Source of the DNA: Crotophaga sulcirostris | Taxonomy: Eukaryota > Chordata > Aves > Cuculiformes > Crotophagidae | Length of the DNA stretch: 64,000 bases | Assembly: GCA_013397455.1 (NCBI GenBank) | Contig: VYZB01000035.1 | Span: 1,997,756 to 2,061,755, forward strand | Direction of reading: 5' to 3' | Shown: one piece after another, positions 1 through 11,200 of the stretch | How positions within the stretch are numbered: position 1 is the first letter of the stretch | Layout: each line of letters starts with the position of its first letter | Made by a program: the position numbers and the translations under genes | The notes under the pieces: model-generated | Told to the model about the DNA's origin: nothing | The model's database searches: none | The model's input: only the letters and a program-made list of their open reading frames with translations

Positions 1-100
1 GCCCCTCTAGGCAAACTTATCCAGTGTTCAGCCACCCTCACAGTAAAAAAGTTTCTTCTTATGTATTTCCTTCTTTGCAGTTCATGCCCACTGCCTCTTG
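1..100 (-). repeat. CR1 LINE fragment, left part of a split element
   Basis: The text reads as the reverse complement of a CR1 3' region: 'ccagtgttcagccaccctcacag' followed by 'agtttcttcttatg', a 'ttcagttcatgccca' block and 'ctgcctcttg'. The element continues beyond the left window edge. Its next expected segment ('ctgaaaagagtctgg...') is found only at about 787. The copy is therefore interrupted by the plus-strand CR1 between them. The exact junction (95-116) is uncertain because both elements are diverged. Confidence 0.75.
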
Positions 101-783
101 CATTTTCTGTGGATCTGGGGTGCTGGTCGGCAGCTGACTCAATATGACCCAGCAGTGTGCCCTGGCAGGTAAGAGAGCAAGCTGCATCCTGGGGTGCATC
201 AAACACAGCATAACTAGCTGGTCAAGAGAGGTGATTATCCCGCTGTATTCAGCATTGCTGTGGTCTCACCTTGAGTACTGTGTGCAGCTCTGGGCCCCAC
301 ATTTAAGAAGGATGTGAAGGTCCTTGAATGCGCTCAGAGGAAGGCAGCAAAGCTGGTGAAAGGGCTGCAAGGCATGTCCTGTGAGGAGCCATTGAAGTCT
401 CTGAGTTTGTCTAGTTTGAGAGAAGGAGGCTGAGGAGTGACCTCATTTCTCACTACAGCTTCCTGAGGAGTGGAAGCAGAGGAGGAGGTGCTGATCTCTT
501 CTCCCTGGTATCCAGAGATAGGACATGTGGGAATGGTTCAAAGCTGCAGCAGAGAAGGTTTAGAAATGCTTCCTAATGTCCAGTCTTTACTGACAGGATG
601 ATCAAATAGTAGAACAGGCTTCCTAGAGAGCTGGTCAATGCCTCAAGCCTGTCAGTAAGAGACATTTAAACAACGCCCTTAGAACATGCTTTAACTTGGT
701 CAGCCCTGAAATGGTCAGGCAGTTGGACTAGATGATTGTTGTAGATTCCTGCCAAATGACATAGTCTATTCTAACAATTCTTT
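101..783 (+). repeat. CR1 LINE fragment (younger insertion, 5' truncated)
   Basis: This is about 680 bp of CR1 3' sequence in plus orientation. Landmarks are the 'cccagcagtgtgccc' block near 150, 'gagtactgtgtgcagctctgggcccc' near 275-300, 'gctggtgaaagggctg' near 355, and the tail 'cagttggactagatgatt' near 720-738 followed by a degenerate 'tattctaacaattct'. From about 455 onward it matches the copy at 54171-54495 in order and wording, so the two belong to one CR1 subfamily. It sits inside an older minus-strand CR1. Confidence 0.88.
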
Positions 784-930
784 ATTCACTGAAAAGAGTC
801 TGGATCCATCTGCTTTATTGTCTCCCATCACGTATTTGTACACATGGATAAGATCCTCTCCAGACTAAAGAGTGACAGCTCTCTCAGCCTCTCCTCTTAC
901 GGGAGATACTCCACTCTTTGTGGCCCTTGT
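784..930 (-). repeat. CR1 LINE fragment, right part of the split element
   Basis: This segment resumes the minus-strand CR1 of positions 1-100: 'ctgaaaagagtctggatcc', 'gtatttgtacacatggataagatcc', 'agctctctcagcctctcctctta' and 'ctctttgtggccc'. These blocks occur in the same order in reverse-complemented CR1 consensus sequences. Similarity fades after about 930 into pyrimidine-rich DNA. Confidence 0.78.
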
Positions 931-3540
931 CACCCCACCATCTTCCTCTTTCTAGACCCATATTTGCTTTCTGCCCCAGCTCTTCAACCTTTTTTTCTCT
1001 CTTAGCAAACTCTGCTCTCTTTGGCTCTTACCCAGCTATTTCCACCCGCTACCCTCAGCTCCTCTGCATCGCTGCTTTCCAGATCCTATTCAACCCACGC
1101 TCTGTTGAACTGACCTTCAGTCTCTGTTCTCTCTCTCATACAGACTTTCTGCCAAATTTTTTTTCCCACTTTGCAAGTTCATCTCTTTTTTCCTTTTTTC
1201 CAATCCCTTCCCATGATGCCAGGAAACTACCAGACTATGAAGAACACGGGGGGGACACACGTGTGCCCTACTCTGTTCCAGGTTCTAGATGGAAACTACT
1301 TTTAACAGTCCTGAATAACAGCAATAAAGATCTGCTCAGCCCCTTATAGTACTGGTCAGCAGCGTGCTAATGTTGACAGAATCTATAGGGAATTAGACTT
1401 TGAGTTCGTAACAAGTCTCTACTGAGATGTGACATTTCAAAGGTTCATAACTCTGATGGAATTCTCATAGGAACAGAAAAATACACTCCCTTGACACAAA
1501 TTCCTTGCAAAGAGTCAAGTCCTTGCTAGAAAGCTCAGGGACATCATACTGTTTCTGTATTTTTACTGCAGACAAAACATATTCCTTAGCCATCACTTTC
1601 AGAAGTCTCCTAAATCTTTAAGGCTGATTTTTTCACCTATGAAAGATAACTATAAAGCCCAAAACCTAACGGGAAGCAGCAGCCAGGTTGGTAAACACAG
1701 CCAGTCTCATATAGTTCCTACATATTTTTACTCTTGTTAAAGAAATGGTTTCTATTTATCAAATTGAGATTTATCAAGTTCAGATAAACTAAGTAAAATC
1801 TATATTATACTTAATTTAAACTAAGTATTAAGTATAATCCTAAATTAAATTTCATGATCTTTAGTCAAGGCCAGGATTGCTACTAGAAGTCTGTATATTA
1901 TTTTAGGATCTCTTACACCTCTTTTGCCCAGAACTGTCTTTTCATTAGTCTTTACGCTTTCTGATGAAAGACAAGTTAGTTGAATACATTAATCATGTTC
2001 GCACTCTGAAAAAAGAAAAATCACCCAAAGGAACCAATAAAGTACTTCTCCATATCTTTATGAGTAAGGGTTTACTGAATATGATCAGATAATGTCACAG
2101 CCAGACAACTGTCTTGCCAATACAACTCAACATCAACTGCACTGTAAGAGGTTGTAACAATTCAGTACTTTTTTTTCAACTCAGTGCAGTTTTAAACTTA
2201 ATTTTGCACAGTAAGTTTCTTGTGTATATTTAGGAGGATAGAAATATTTTTCATCTGTCTGTTTTTCATCACCAACAAGGACTCATTTCCAAATAACTTG
2301 CATCACAGCCCAGAACACTGCTTTTTGTAAGTATAAGTTGATCAGTGGAAAGATATTTTACAATATCTCCATAAAAAAGGTCCAGAATGCATTACTACAC
2401 AAGATAATTTCTTAATTTAGTGTCAGGATAAACTGCAAGAATCAAGGGAAAGGAAGAAATTTAGAAATGTGAGAATATACATCTAAGAAATAGCAAGGTG
2501 TTTATTAATATTTGCTGCCTTATATAATATTACAGATTCATAAATCAGTATTATTCATGGGACTGCAGGTGGAAGCAGTATTTAAGAACAGATGTTGCAC
2601 TAACTTTCAGTTTTCAGCTTCCTTCAAACTTGCATAAATGAATCCATTTATACTTTTCACTAAAATGGACCTCAGTAGAATCTTACTCACTCAGGACATA
2701 TTTTGGGGAATTCAGTCCTAAAGTTAATTAGCAAGAGTAATGCATCCAAAAATATATACTGTTCCCACTGGACAAGCATAGCATTGCTTTAAATTCATAA
2801 GAAAGTTAGTACCATATTTTGGAAGAGCCAGAAAACATTACAATAATGGAAACTTTCATGTCAGTCATCCACCATTAAATCTCAGCTCAGAGGTAAGTAC
2901 AGATTGGTACTTTGCATGGGTAAATTAGAAAATACAGTGATGAGCAAGACCTCCTCCTCTTTGGAGAAAATCCATGTTACTTTAAAGTAGAAATCTACAA
3001 TGGATATGCTATGAAAAAGGTCAAGTAACCACAGCAGCCTCTGTATAATTAAAAACAGTTCTAATTCTGGCATTCTTTCAAGTACTAGAAGACAAGCCAG
3101 TGTCTAATTATGGCAGTTTTCCAGATTTGAGATGTGCCTAACAGGAATAACTCCTTGCCTTGGTAACTAAACATGAACTACTAATGGTGAGGGTTTGAAA
3201 GGAAACTTGACCTAATGGAGATCAGCAGGAAACTCTTGACAGATTAGGTATGCATTGTGCTCTGCCTATGTACAGGATGGAGCGTCATTTAGATGCACAT
3301 AATCAATTAATTAGGTGTCACTGTTAAAATTCACTGGTTTTCTCCTGAAAGCTTCTCACACTGACCTCAGTAATAGATAACAGCACTCCTATCTCATTAA
3401 GGCTACAGCTGAGGACCTTCCAGTTACCAAGGGATAAAGACTGAAAAAAAAAAAACCAAAAGGAATAAAGGAATTTGACAGGAAGCACAGTGTAATCCCT
3501 TAGGTGCCACAGCACAATTTTGTGATAAGAACCCCTGTAC
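931..3540. other. Intronic DNA without recognisable gene
   Basis: From about 930 to 1210 the plus strand is pyrimidine-rich, which opens a long meaningless frame. The remainder is AT-rich, with many A/T runs and a perfect 12-bp inverted repeat at 1804-1838. I see no exon, RNA gene or classifiable repeat. Confidence 0.6.
1804..1838. repeat. Perfect AT-rich inverted repeat (12-bp arms, 11-nt loop)
   Basis: The left arm ATTATACTTAAT at 1804-1815 and the right arm ATTAAGTATAAT at 1827-1838 are exact reverse complements. They flank an 11-nt loop. The arms are almost pure A/T, so chance origin in this AT-rich intron is plausible. No target-site duplication or transposon similarity was recognised. 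Confidence 0.7.
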
Positions 3541-4028
3541 AGAATCATAGAATCATCTGGTTGGAAAAGACCTTCGAGATCATAAAGTCCAGTTGTACCT
3601 GTCCACCTACTAAACCATATCCCTGAGAAACTCATCTACCCATCTTTTAAACACCTCCAGGGATGGGGACTGAACTACCTCCCTGGGCAGCTGTGCCAAG
3701 TGCCTGACCACCCTTTCAGTGAAGAAATTTTTCCTAATGTCTAGTCTGAACCTGCCCTGGCGCAACTTGTGCCACTTCCTCTCGTCCTATCACCTGTCAC
3801 TTGGGAGAAGAGACCAACACTTGCCTTGCTACAACCTCCTTTCAGGGAGTTGTAGACAGTGATGAGGTCTCCCCTCAGTCTCTCCTTTCTAAACTAAACA
3901 GCCGCAGTTCCCTCAGCCACTCCTCGTAAGCCTTGTTCTCCAGCCCCTGCACCAGCCTCGCTGCCCTTCTCTGGGCATGCTCCAGCACCTCAATGTCTTT
4001 TCTTGTAGCGAGGGGCCCAAGATACTGT
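3541..4028 (-). repeat. CR1 LINE 3' fragment
   Basis: This is a well-preserved reverse-complement CR1 of about 488 bp. It begins with the 3'-terminal signature 'agaatcatagaatcatctgg' and continues through 'gttggaaaagaccttcgagatc', 'cacctccagggatggggac', 'gtgaagaaatttttcctaatgtc', 'gatgaggtctcccctcagtctc' and 'ctctgggcatgctccagcacctcaa'. It ends in 'cgaggggcccaagat', where the typical insertion is 5'-truncated. The ATTCTATG-type tail shows it differs in subfamily from the copies at 5465 and 54171. Confidence 0.95.
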
Positions 4029-5464
4029 GTGTAAAAGCAAGTAACTGAATTTTGTGAAAAGGAAACTATTTCCTTCCTCTTCTCTTATAAACTAAGTACA
4101 GTTACCATTTAAAGACAAAGAATATGTCTCTACCATTTCTTCATTATGTCAAATTAGTGGTAACTAATGCTGCAAGGCTTCATAACAGGATTCAGTAATA
4201 GTAAGTGTTGTTATTAGTTGCTCTTTTTCACTCTGATCTTTTCTCCAAAGTAGAAAACCATCCTTATGTAGTTCGCACACAAAACATTTAAATAAATTAG
4301 ACTCATTTATACATATGTATCCTTTCTTTAAAGATAAAAATAGGGCTTTATTTCATGCAAAAATAATAAATCACTTCTGTTGTTATAATTTACTATGGTA
4401 ATTTAAGGCAATGCTAAAAAAAACCAATCCAACAAAACCCCACAACAGAAATTCTTAAAGGACATTACAGATGTTTTAAATCCTACAGACTTAAAGTGTA
4501 TTTTTCAAATGTATATTTCCCCTAAAAACTTGAAAAAGGGAAGAAAAATAAATCATGACTACATGATTTTGAATAGAGTTAAGGAAGGACAGAGTGTAAC
4601 ACTGGCTAATATTTAAGTTCACTCGCTGATTAATCTCTATATATGTGTTTTTCCTGGAAGTTAATGTTTGACATCACACTGCTCTAAGTTTTAACATGGA
4701 TTTATTTTCAGTGTCATTGCACAACTAAGGAAGAAGAAACAGGTCTATAACCAGATGCAGAGTCAACATGACAAGAATCCAGAGAGAAATAACTGAAAAA
4801 ATCTTTGCTGATATTTACACTGCAAGTATAGTGAGTTGATAAGATATGTACGAACAACATTTGTAACTATTCTGATCAGAGCAGACTTTCTACTTCATTC
4901 CCTCTATGTTCTTGAGAAAAAGATAGATGTTTTTAGAAGGGTCATTTAATTTTTCACCTTGAAGTCCCACCAATGAGCCAACAAACCATCTTATTAATAA
5001 AGAGCTAGGAAACAGTGATATTAAACAAAGGTCCATAAGAAAGAAGACGATGATAAGATCTGACCCTCTCCCTTGACCTCCTGTTTAAGAGGCAAGTGTA
5101 GCCTGTGACATTTGAAGTGCCTGTGGAGCCTTCCCTGCTGAGAGAAAACATCAATAAACTACATAGGTCTACTATATGCTGAGCAAATGAAATGCTGCCT
5201 TCAAAGGTCTTATTACAAAATTATACAAACACAACTCTTTTTAATGAAAATGTGACCTACAGAAAAAGAGACACAGTGTTTCCTTTCTTTCTTCTCACTT
5301 TCTAATCACTGGGCAGGAAGAATTCTTTCAACATAAAACTGACTTATCATAAGGCCAACTACAAAATCTTGATAACTGCTAGGCTTCTAAAAACAAGATA
5401 ATGCAATATAGTCCAACAGATATCCATAGTTCTTCATATCAGCACCTCCACCACAGCAGGTCCT
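4029..5464. other. Intronic DNA without recognisable gene
   Basis: AT-rich single-copy-looking sequence with short A-runs (for example near 4420). No open frame, repeat or RNA gene that I can support. Confidence 0.6.
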
Positions 5465-5637
5465 CATAGTATCACAGTATTACAAGGTTGGAAAGGACCT
5501 CTGAGATCACCGAGTCCAACCTATAACCCAACACTAACACCAACCCATCATCTAAACCATGGCACTGAGTGCCTCATCCAATCTCCCCTTAAACACCTCC
5601 AGGGTTGGCAACTCCACCACCTCCCTGGGCAGCTACC
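5465..5637 (-). repeat. CR1 LINE 3' fragment (same subfamily as 50612-50890)
   Basis: Reverse-complement CR1 of about 173 bp. It carries 'tagtatcacagtattacaag', 'gttggaaaggacctctgagatc', 'aacactaacaccaacccatc', 'taaaccatggcactgagtgcctc' and 'cacctccctgggcagc'. The 3' terminus uses a 'tatcacagtat' type repeat and not the ATTCTATG octamer. That wording recurs in the 50612-50890 copy in the opposite orientation. Confidence 0.93.
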
Positions 5638-7658
5638 AAGATAAACTGAGTTGCTTTTATTCAAATATTCCCCCCATAAGGACATTTGTGTTCCGCATTA
5701 AATAGGTGTGTTGCTTCTTCAGGGGACAAACACAGGTGCATTGGTAGGAGTAGAAACCAGACTCATCCTTCTCTTCACCTTCAAAGATTATGCATGGTGT
5801 TGTACACATGCTTGTACAGCAGGGTAGACAACCTTTGATCAGGATTCTCAAATGCTGTGGCTGTGTAAGTGATAAGATACCTGCTCGCAGCTGCTCTTTA
5901 GCGTTGGCTAATCAAACTTAAGTTTTACTGATTTTTAAGTTGACTCTCTCAAAAGCTTTTTATTCCGAAAAAGGCTGCTCATGATTTCTCTTGAAGACCA
6001 GCAGTATTTTAGATTCCCTTAGTCTAGACAAAAACTCTGCGATATCTCACTTGCAGCCTGTGTTACACCCATTTTTTTACCAACAGCTATGCACTTATTT
6101 GTTCTTCAAATTCTACAGATCTGCTACAAGAAGGTGCAAGTCACAGGGCACAGAAATTATGGGTATAAAAAGGGGAGGAGCATTACTGGAAATGACCAAG
6201 AACTAATAAATCTTCTTCCTACCAATGAATGGCATGGAAAGCTACGGGTAGCCAGCAGCCAAAAGAAAAGTAGAAGGGAAAGGAAAGTATCAAGCAAAGC
6301 AGATCACGACTGTCGACATCTGGGAAGGTCACAATGCTGCTCACTAGATTTATTTAAACTTTGGAGAATGTTTCCTTTTAAAACCTTGTGTCAATGCAGA
6401 GTGCATAGCTATAAGCACATTCTATAACCTCTATGCTTTTCTTTCAAGCATGCTATGGTTCTGCCTAATCTGGATAAACAATTCACTCTAATGAAACTTA
6501 AATGTCTTAGTGGCAGTTGAACATGTTTTGTATTACATAGTTAGGAAAATTACATCTCTCTCCCATATAGAAATTAACTTCAGTAACCCCATGAACAATA
6601 ATTACAATCAACTAACATGAAACACAACATGACAAAATGCACCCTACAATTTATCTCCTCAACAAAATTATGCTATACAGAAGGAAAAGTATTCCAGCAC
6701 TTAACTCAGTACCGGTGCACCAACAGACTAATGAAGCTGTTTCACTTACTGCAGATTCTTTCAAATCATTAGCCACTTAAGATGAAGTAGATGCCACTGC
6801 CTCTTTCAGGCATTTACATGAACGTAATCTAACTGATCTCAATACTACGATTTTGCATCTTTTTATTTTCCGATATGTAAAAGGGAATTCCAGAACAAGA
6901 TAGCTATTACTTGCAGCTTAAATAGAATGGTACGGGTTTCAAATGTGAAGAAAAATTAGTTTTAAACAATAAGAAACACACACAAACTTTCAAGAACCAA
7001 AGTTTAAAAGGGTACTATCAAATCATTTAACATTTCATTAATACAGCTTGCTTTCATCTTGACATGACAAAAATATGAAGAACATCAATGGTCATCACAT
7101 GCAAGTATATCTATGACCAAATGAAATTAAATCACTGAAAGAGCCATTGTTTTAGCACTAAGATGAAAAGGAAAACATAAGAATTTAAGATAAAATCCAA
7201 AACTATTTCCACAATATGTAAAATCTCGGGTCAAGAAACAAAAGTAGTGTGTCTATGTAAGAAGGAATTGACATTAATTGTCAAGAATAGTCTTCTTTCT
7301 TCCACTTTTCCTGCAAGTGGTTGTACTAATTCCATTAATTCCAACAAAAGGTAATTAAGTTATCCTTCATGATAATTTACTTAGGTCATAGTCAGATCTG
7401 TATTTAATACAGCTTTAGATGTGTGAAAGAATAAATAAAAAAATATTAAAATGAAAATGTTTCAAAATTGTGGATATGCTATTCTAGAAAACTGGAAATA
7501 TAAAGCCATGAATTTTATGGTGTCAAAACATATTTGATAGAATATTTGAAGATAAAAACAATTCTAGTTAAACAAAAAAGCAATTATCTCTAACTCTGTA
7601 TTTCATAAGATATTACAATTTGCTATGAAAAGAACTAGATGCTAAGAACACGTTTCAA
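5638..7658. other. Intronic DNA without recognisable gene
   Basis: Mostly AT-rich. Two overlapping plus-strand frames at about 5991-6427 and a Cys-rich minus frame at 5657-5851 show no family signature, no splice context and no codon bias I can recognise, so I do not call them genes. Confidence 0.55.
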
Positions 7659-7850
7659 AGAATCAGAGAATGACCAGAGTTGGAAGGGACCCATAAAGAT
7701 CATCGAATCCAACTCCTATCCCTGCACAGGACAACCACAAAAATTACAATATGTGTCTGAGTGCGCTGTCCAAATGCTTCTTGAATATTGTTAGGCTTGG
7801 CGCCATGACTACTTCCCTGCGCAGTCTGTTCCTGTGCTCCACCACCCTCA
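7659..7850 (-). repeat. CR1 LINE 3' fragment (diverged)
   Basis: Reverse-complement CR1: 'agaatcagagaatgaccagagttgg', 'aagggacccataaagatcatcg', 'aatccaactcctatccctgcacagg', then 'gcttcttgaatattg' and 'ccaccaccctcatg'. It is more diverged than the copy at 3541. The right boundary is uncertain by roughly 20 bp. Confidence 0.85.
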
Positions 7851-8055
7851 TGCTCCCTGCTTCCTACTGCCCATCATTTTATAAAGTGCTTCCCAAAAGG
7901 TGCTAAGTGTCTTTTTTTGAATAGAGAAATCAAAATAAGGGACTAAAGAAAATTTTTATACATCAAAACCATCCTCCTTCACATTACTTAAAATTTCTAT
8001 AGGAAGAACAGGATCTCCACAGCAGGACCAGCAGTTTGTAAATACTTCTTTCAAT
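7851..8055. other. Short spacer between two CR1 copies
   Basis: About 200 bp of AT-rich DNA separating two CR1 fragments whose 3' ends point away from each other. Nothing else is recognised. Confidence 0.5.
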
Positions 8056-8245
8056 GTTGAAAGAGTGGCGAGACACTGGAACACTGCCCAGAGTAGTTGT
8101 AGATGCCCCATACCTGAAAGTGTTCAAGGCTAGGCTTTGATCAACTTGGTCTAGTGCAAAGTGCCCCTCCCCTTGACAGGCGGGGTGGAACTGGATGATC
8201 TTTAAGGTCCCTTCCAAATCAAACCATACTGTGACTCTATATTCA
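8056..8245 (+). repeat. CR1 LINE 3' fragment
   Basis: Plus-strand CR1 terminal region: 'gttgaaagagtggcgagacactgg', 'gaaagtgttcaaggctagg', 'caacttggtctagtgcaaag', 'ggcggggtggaactggatg', 'atctttaaggtcccttccaa', then a decayed 'gtgactctat' tail. It is the opposite orientation to the neighbour at 7659-7850 and appears to be an independent insertion. Confidence 0.92.
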
Positions 8246-11200
8246 CAGAAAAGGGTGACACAAATAGACAGTTCTATTTGACTGACACTCACTCAGTGAG
8301 GATCAGTGTTACAGCAAACCATGCACTGAAGATAATGCTTGTAGCTTAGTTACTGTATCGTAGATGTTGAAGAATAACAAAAAAAAAATTTTGTATTAGA
8401 TTTCTCTCTCCCTTGCTTAGTACACACTGACTGGAGTGGGAAACTGCTTCACGAGCACTAGGAAGCCCATTAGAGTAGAAAAGGAAGTATCAGTATTCCA
8501 GTTTCTCAAGGATACAAACCCAAGTTCTGAACAGCTATCTAACAAGTTAGACACCCTTGGAAAACAAATAAAAAAGCCACCCCAAAACCAAATCCTGAAA
8601 ACTACCATGAAGAACTCAAGAACAAGCACCTGTCTTCTATTACTGTCTTTGTAGCCTTAAACATATGGAATGACAGAACAGGATAAATTAGCAGCCTTTC
8701 CTGCTATATATTAAAAATTGAACCCATCTCCTTCATAAGGACAGTGTAACATGGATACAACTGTCAGGGCAAACACCAAATGCCTTATGAGTCCAGTTAA
8801 ATCATATACTTTACATACAACTAGGTTAGGCAGAAAAAATCATTATGCTAAGACACTGTATGTACTGGTTTGATTAATTATTCCTTTCTTGCAACAGCTG
8901 ATTCATCAGGAAAGGTGCTTCCCTGCCATATGCTGTAGAACGCCAGAATAAATACAATCCCTAAGATGTTTTAATGGTGATTAGCTTGAGTGGATAACGG
9001 TACACTGATAAGCAAAAAAAAAATAATGCATTCATAAATTGAATTTGACTTGATTTTAAAATCTGATGTTATCATGACTTTACGTGTGCCTCGTAAAGAA
9101 GGTGCAGAAACTTAAGCTACCAGGAAGAAATTCCCCTGATATTCAGCAACTTCTTAAACACCTAACTGACTTGGAAACCATGCATAAGTTAACCTCCGTC
9201 TTACAGGACAACGAAGCGAATTATTTACATGGACTTAATTTGTACACTTGGGCCTGGATTTTGATCCCCTCTAAAATTAAAACTAAAATTTGCTCTTGTT
9301 CATCCTGATGTCTTCATCCCAGCCAACAAATCTCAGACTTTCTTATAAAGGGAAAGAGGTGGGGAAGTGCAGAAAAAATAATAGCAGAAGTAGCTGCTGA
9401 TCGGAATGAAATCATAAACCCTTCAGCCAATATCAACAACAACCTGCAAGCTTGATATCCTCCAGTTATCACACCAATAGGAGCATGCAAGAGCAGGTCT
9501 GTGCAGAAGCTCAAGAGGCAGCACAAATTAATTCATTTTCATTTTTAAAATTCAAATTGAGCTGCCTGCGGAGAAGCTGATAAGCTCTCTAGTAGAGTAT
9601 AAAGTGTACACAGACCTTAAGATCTAGCACAGGTGGATTATGTGTAATGAAGTAAAAGGAATAAATATCATCTAGGGTGAACGAATCCATCACAAGTCTT
9701 ACCCATGCAAGCAAAACAAAGCACAAAATGCAGTCAGAGTTATGAATATAAATATCTGAAAGAGTATATAAATATTACATTTACAAGAATGTGCCTTAGA
9801 GGTATGAGTGAAAAGGAGTTCTATAATACATATTATACTTTTAGAAGAATAGACATCAGAAAGTAAGTAGTTTTCTTCTTCAGCTGTTGGGTTAACAAAT
9901 AGTGACTAGAAGTAGGAAGGAAATTTTTAAAAGGAGGTAAGTTGAGGACCATAAATAGTCACAATTCTTGATATTTTTTTAAAGGGGAAAAAACCCTAAA
10001 TGTGAGAAAGAGGTGGTCATCCTGCATTTTTCAATGAAAATTGTTGGATAATCAGCCATAATACTAAGCACTCAGATGACCTGCACAGTTTTTATCTTTA
10101 GACCTGTCATCAAGATAAATCAGTCTTATTTATTTCAAAACAGTGCATTTCTTCAGAATTAGCATTTACATTCACACATTATATATGACTTAGTTGAAAA
10201 ATGAAATAGAAATGTGTTTGGCTTTTGTGCTGGTTTTGTAGTGTGTTCGCTTGTTTGGTAATTAAATTACAGCTTAATAGGCTGACCACAGTGGTCAGCA
10301 AAGAAGAAACTTCAATATACATTCTATACAGTTGCCAGGTTGCACACATGACAATGTCCTAAACTTCTCTGTACCATGAAAATAGGAATGTCGAAATGAA
10401 TCTTAGATCTGAAAAAGATCCAGCATCCTAGGCACATGTATCCTGCTGCATATATATATATACATATATATGTGAAAAGTTTTTAATCTGGACAAAGAGC
10501 TGCTTCAGCATTTGTATTTCCATGTATTTAATTTTGGTAATAGATTATGGTTTGACAATAGGAAAATATGGAATGTTCACGGTAAAAATCACAAAAAATT
10601 TGTGGGAGTTCTGATTTATCAAGTAATGTCAAGAACATATTACAGGTTGCAACCAGCACTGTCAAAGCCAAACCCGAGTGTCTTGTATGACATTTTTCAA
10701 GATGAAAATAGTAGTTTTAATGATGGATTTCTCACTTTAGATCAAGTATCATAATAAACACCATTTTTTGTGAATTTGTTGTAGCATGGTAAGAAGACTA
10801 AATGTTGACACATTCAAATTTTTCTAATATTAAAATAATGCCATGTTTTGCAATATTTATTGCTATTGTCTTTCATGTGATCAACATTGTGGTGAAGTGT
10901 ACTACAGCAAGCTGCTAACACACTGAAGTCTAATGGAATCAAGGAAAAAACACTCCTCTTTCACAAAACTGGTGGGAATTCATAAAAAGCGCTATAAGAT
11001 CATGCCATGTAGCGGTGCTGTTTTGTCTGAGATGGTCAAGTCTAATGCGTCATAAGGACTGGATTGGTGTTTTATGAAGGTGTATTTCCCTTCACATCCC
11101 CCCTCCTCATCTTATCCTGCCCCTTTCTCAATGGCAGTTTGTCCTCTCCCATTCTTTAACCAGCACCAGCCTACCCCCACTGCACACACATCAAGCACAG

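Noticed and set aside
918..1349. 143-codon plus-strand frame rich in Ser, Phe, Leu and Pro
   Set aside because: Caused by pyrimidine-rich DNA next to a CR1 fragment, which lacks stop codons in one frame.
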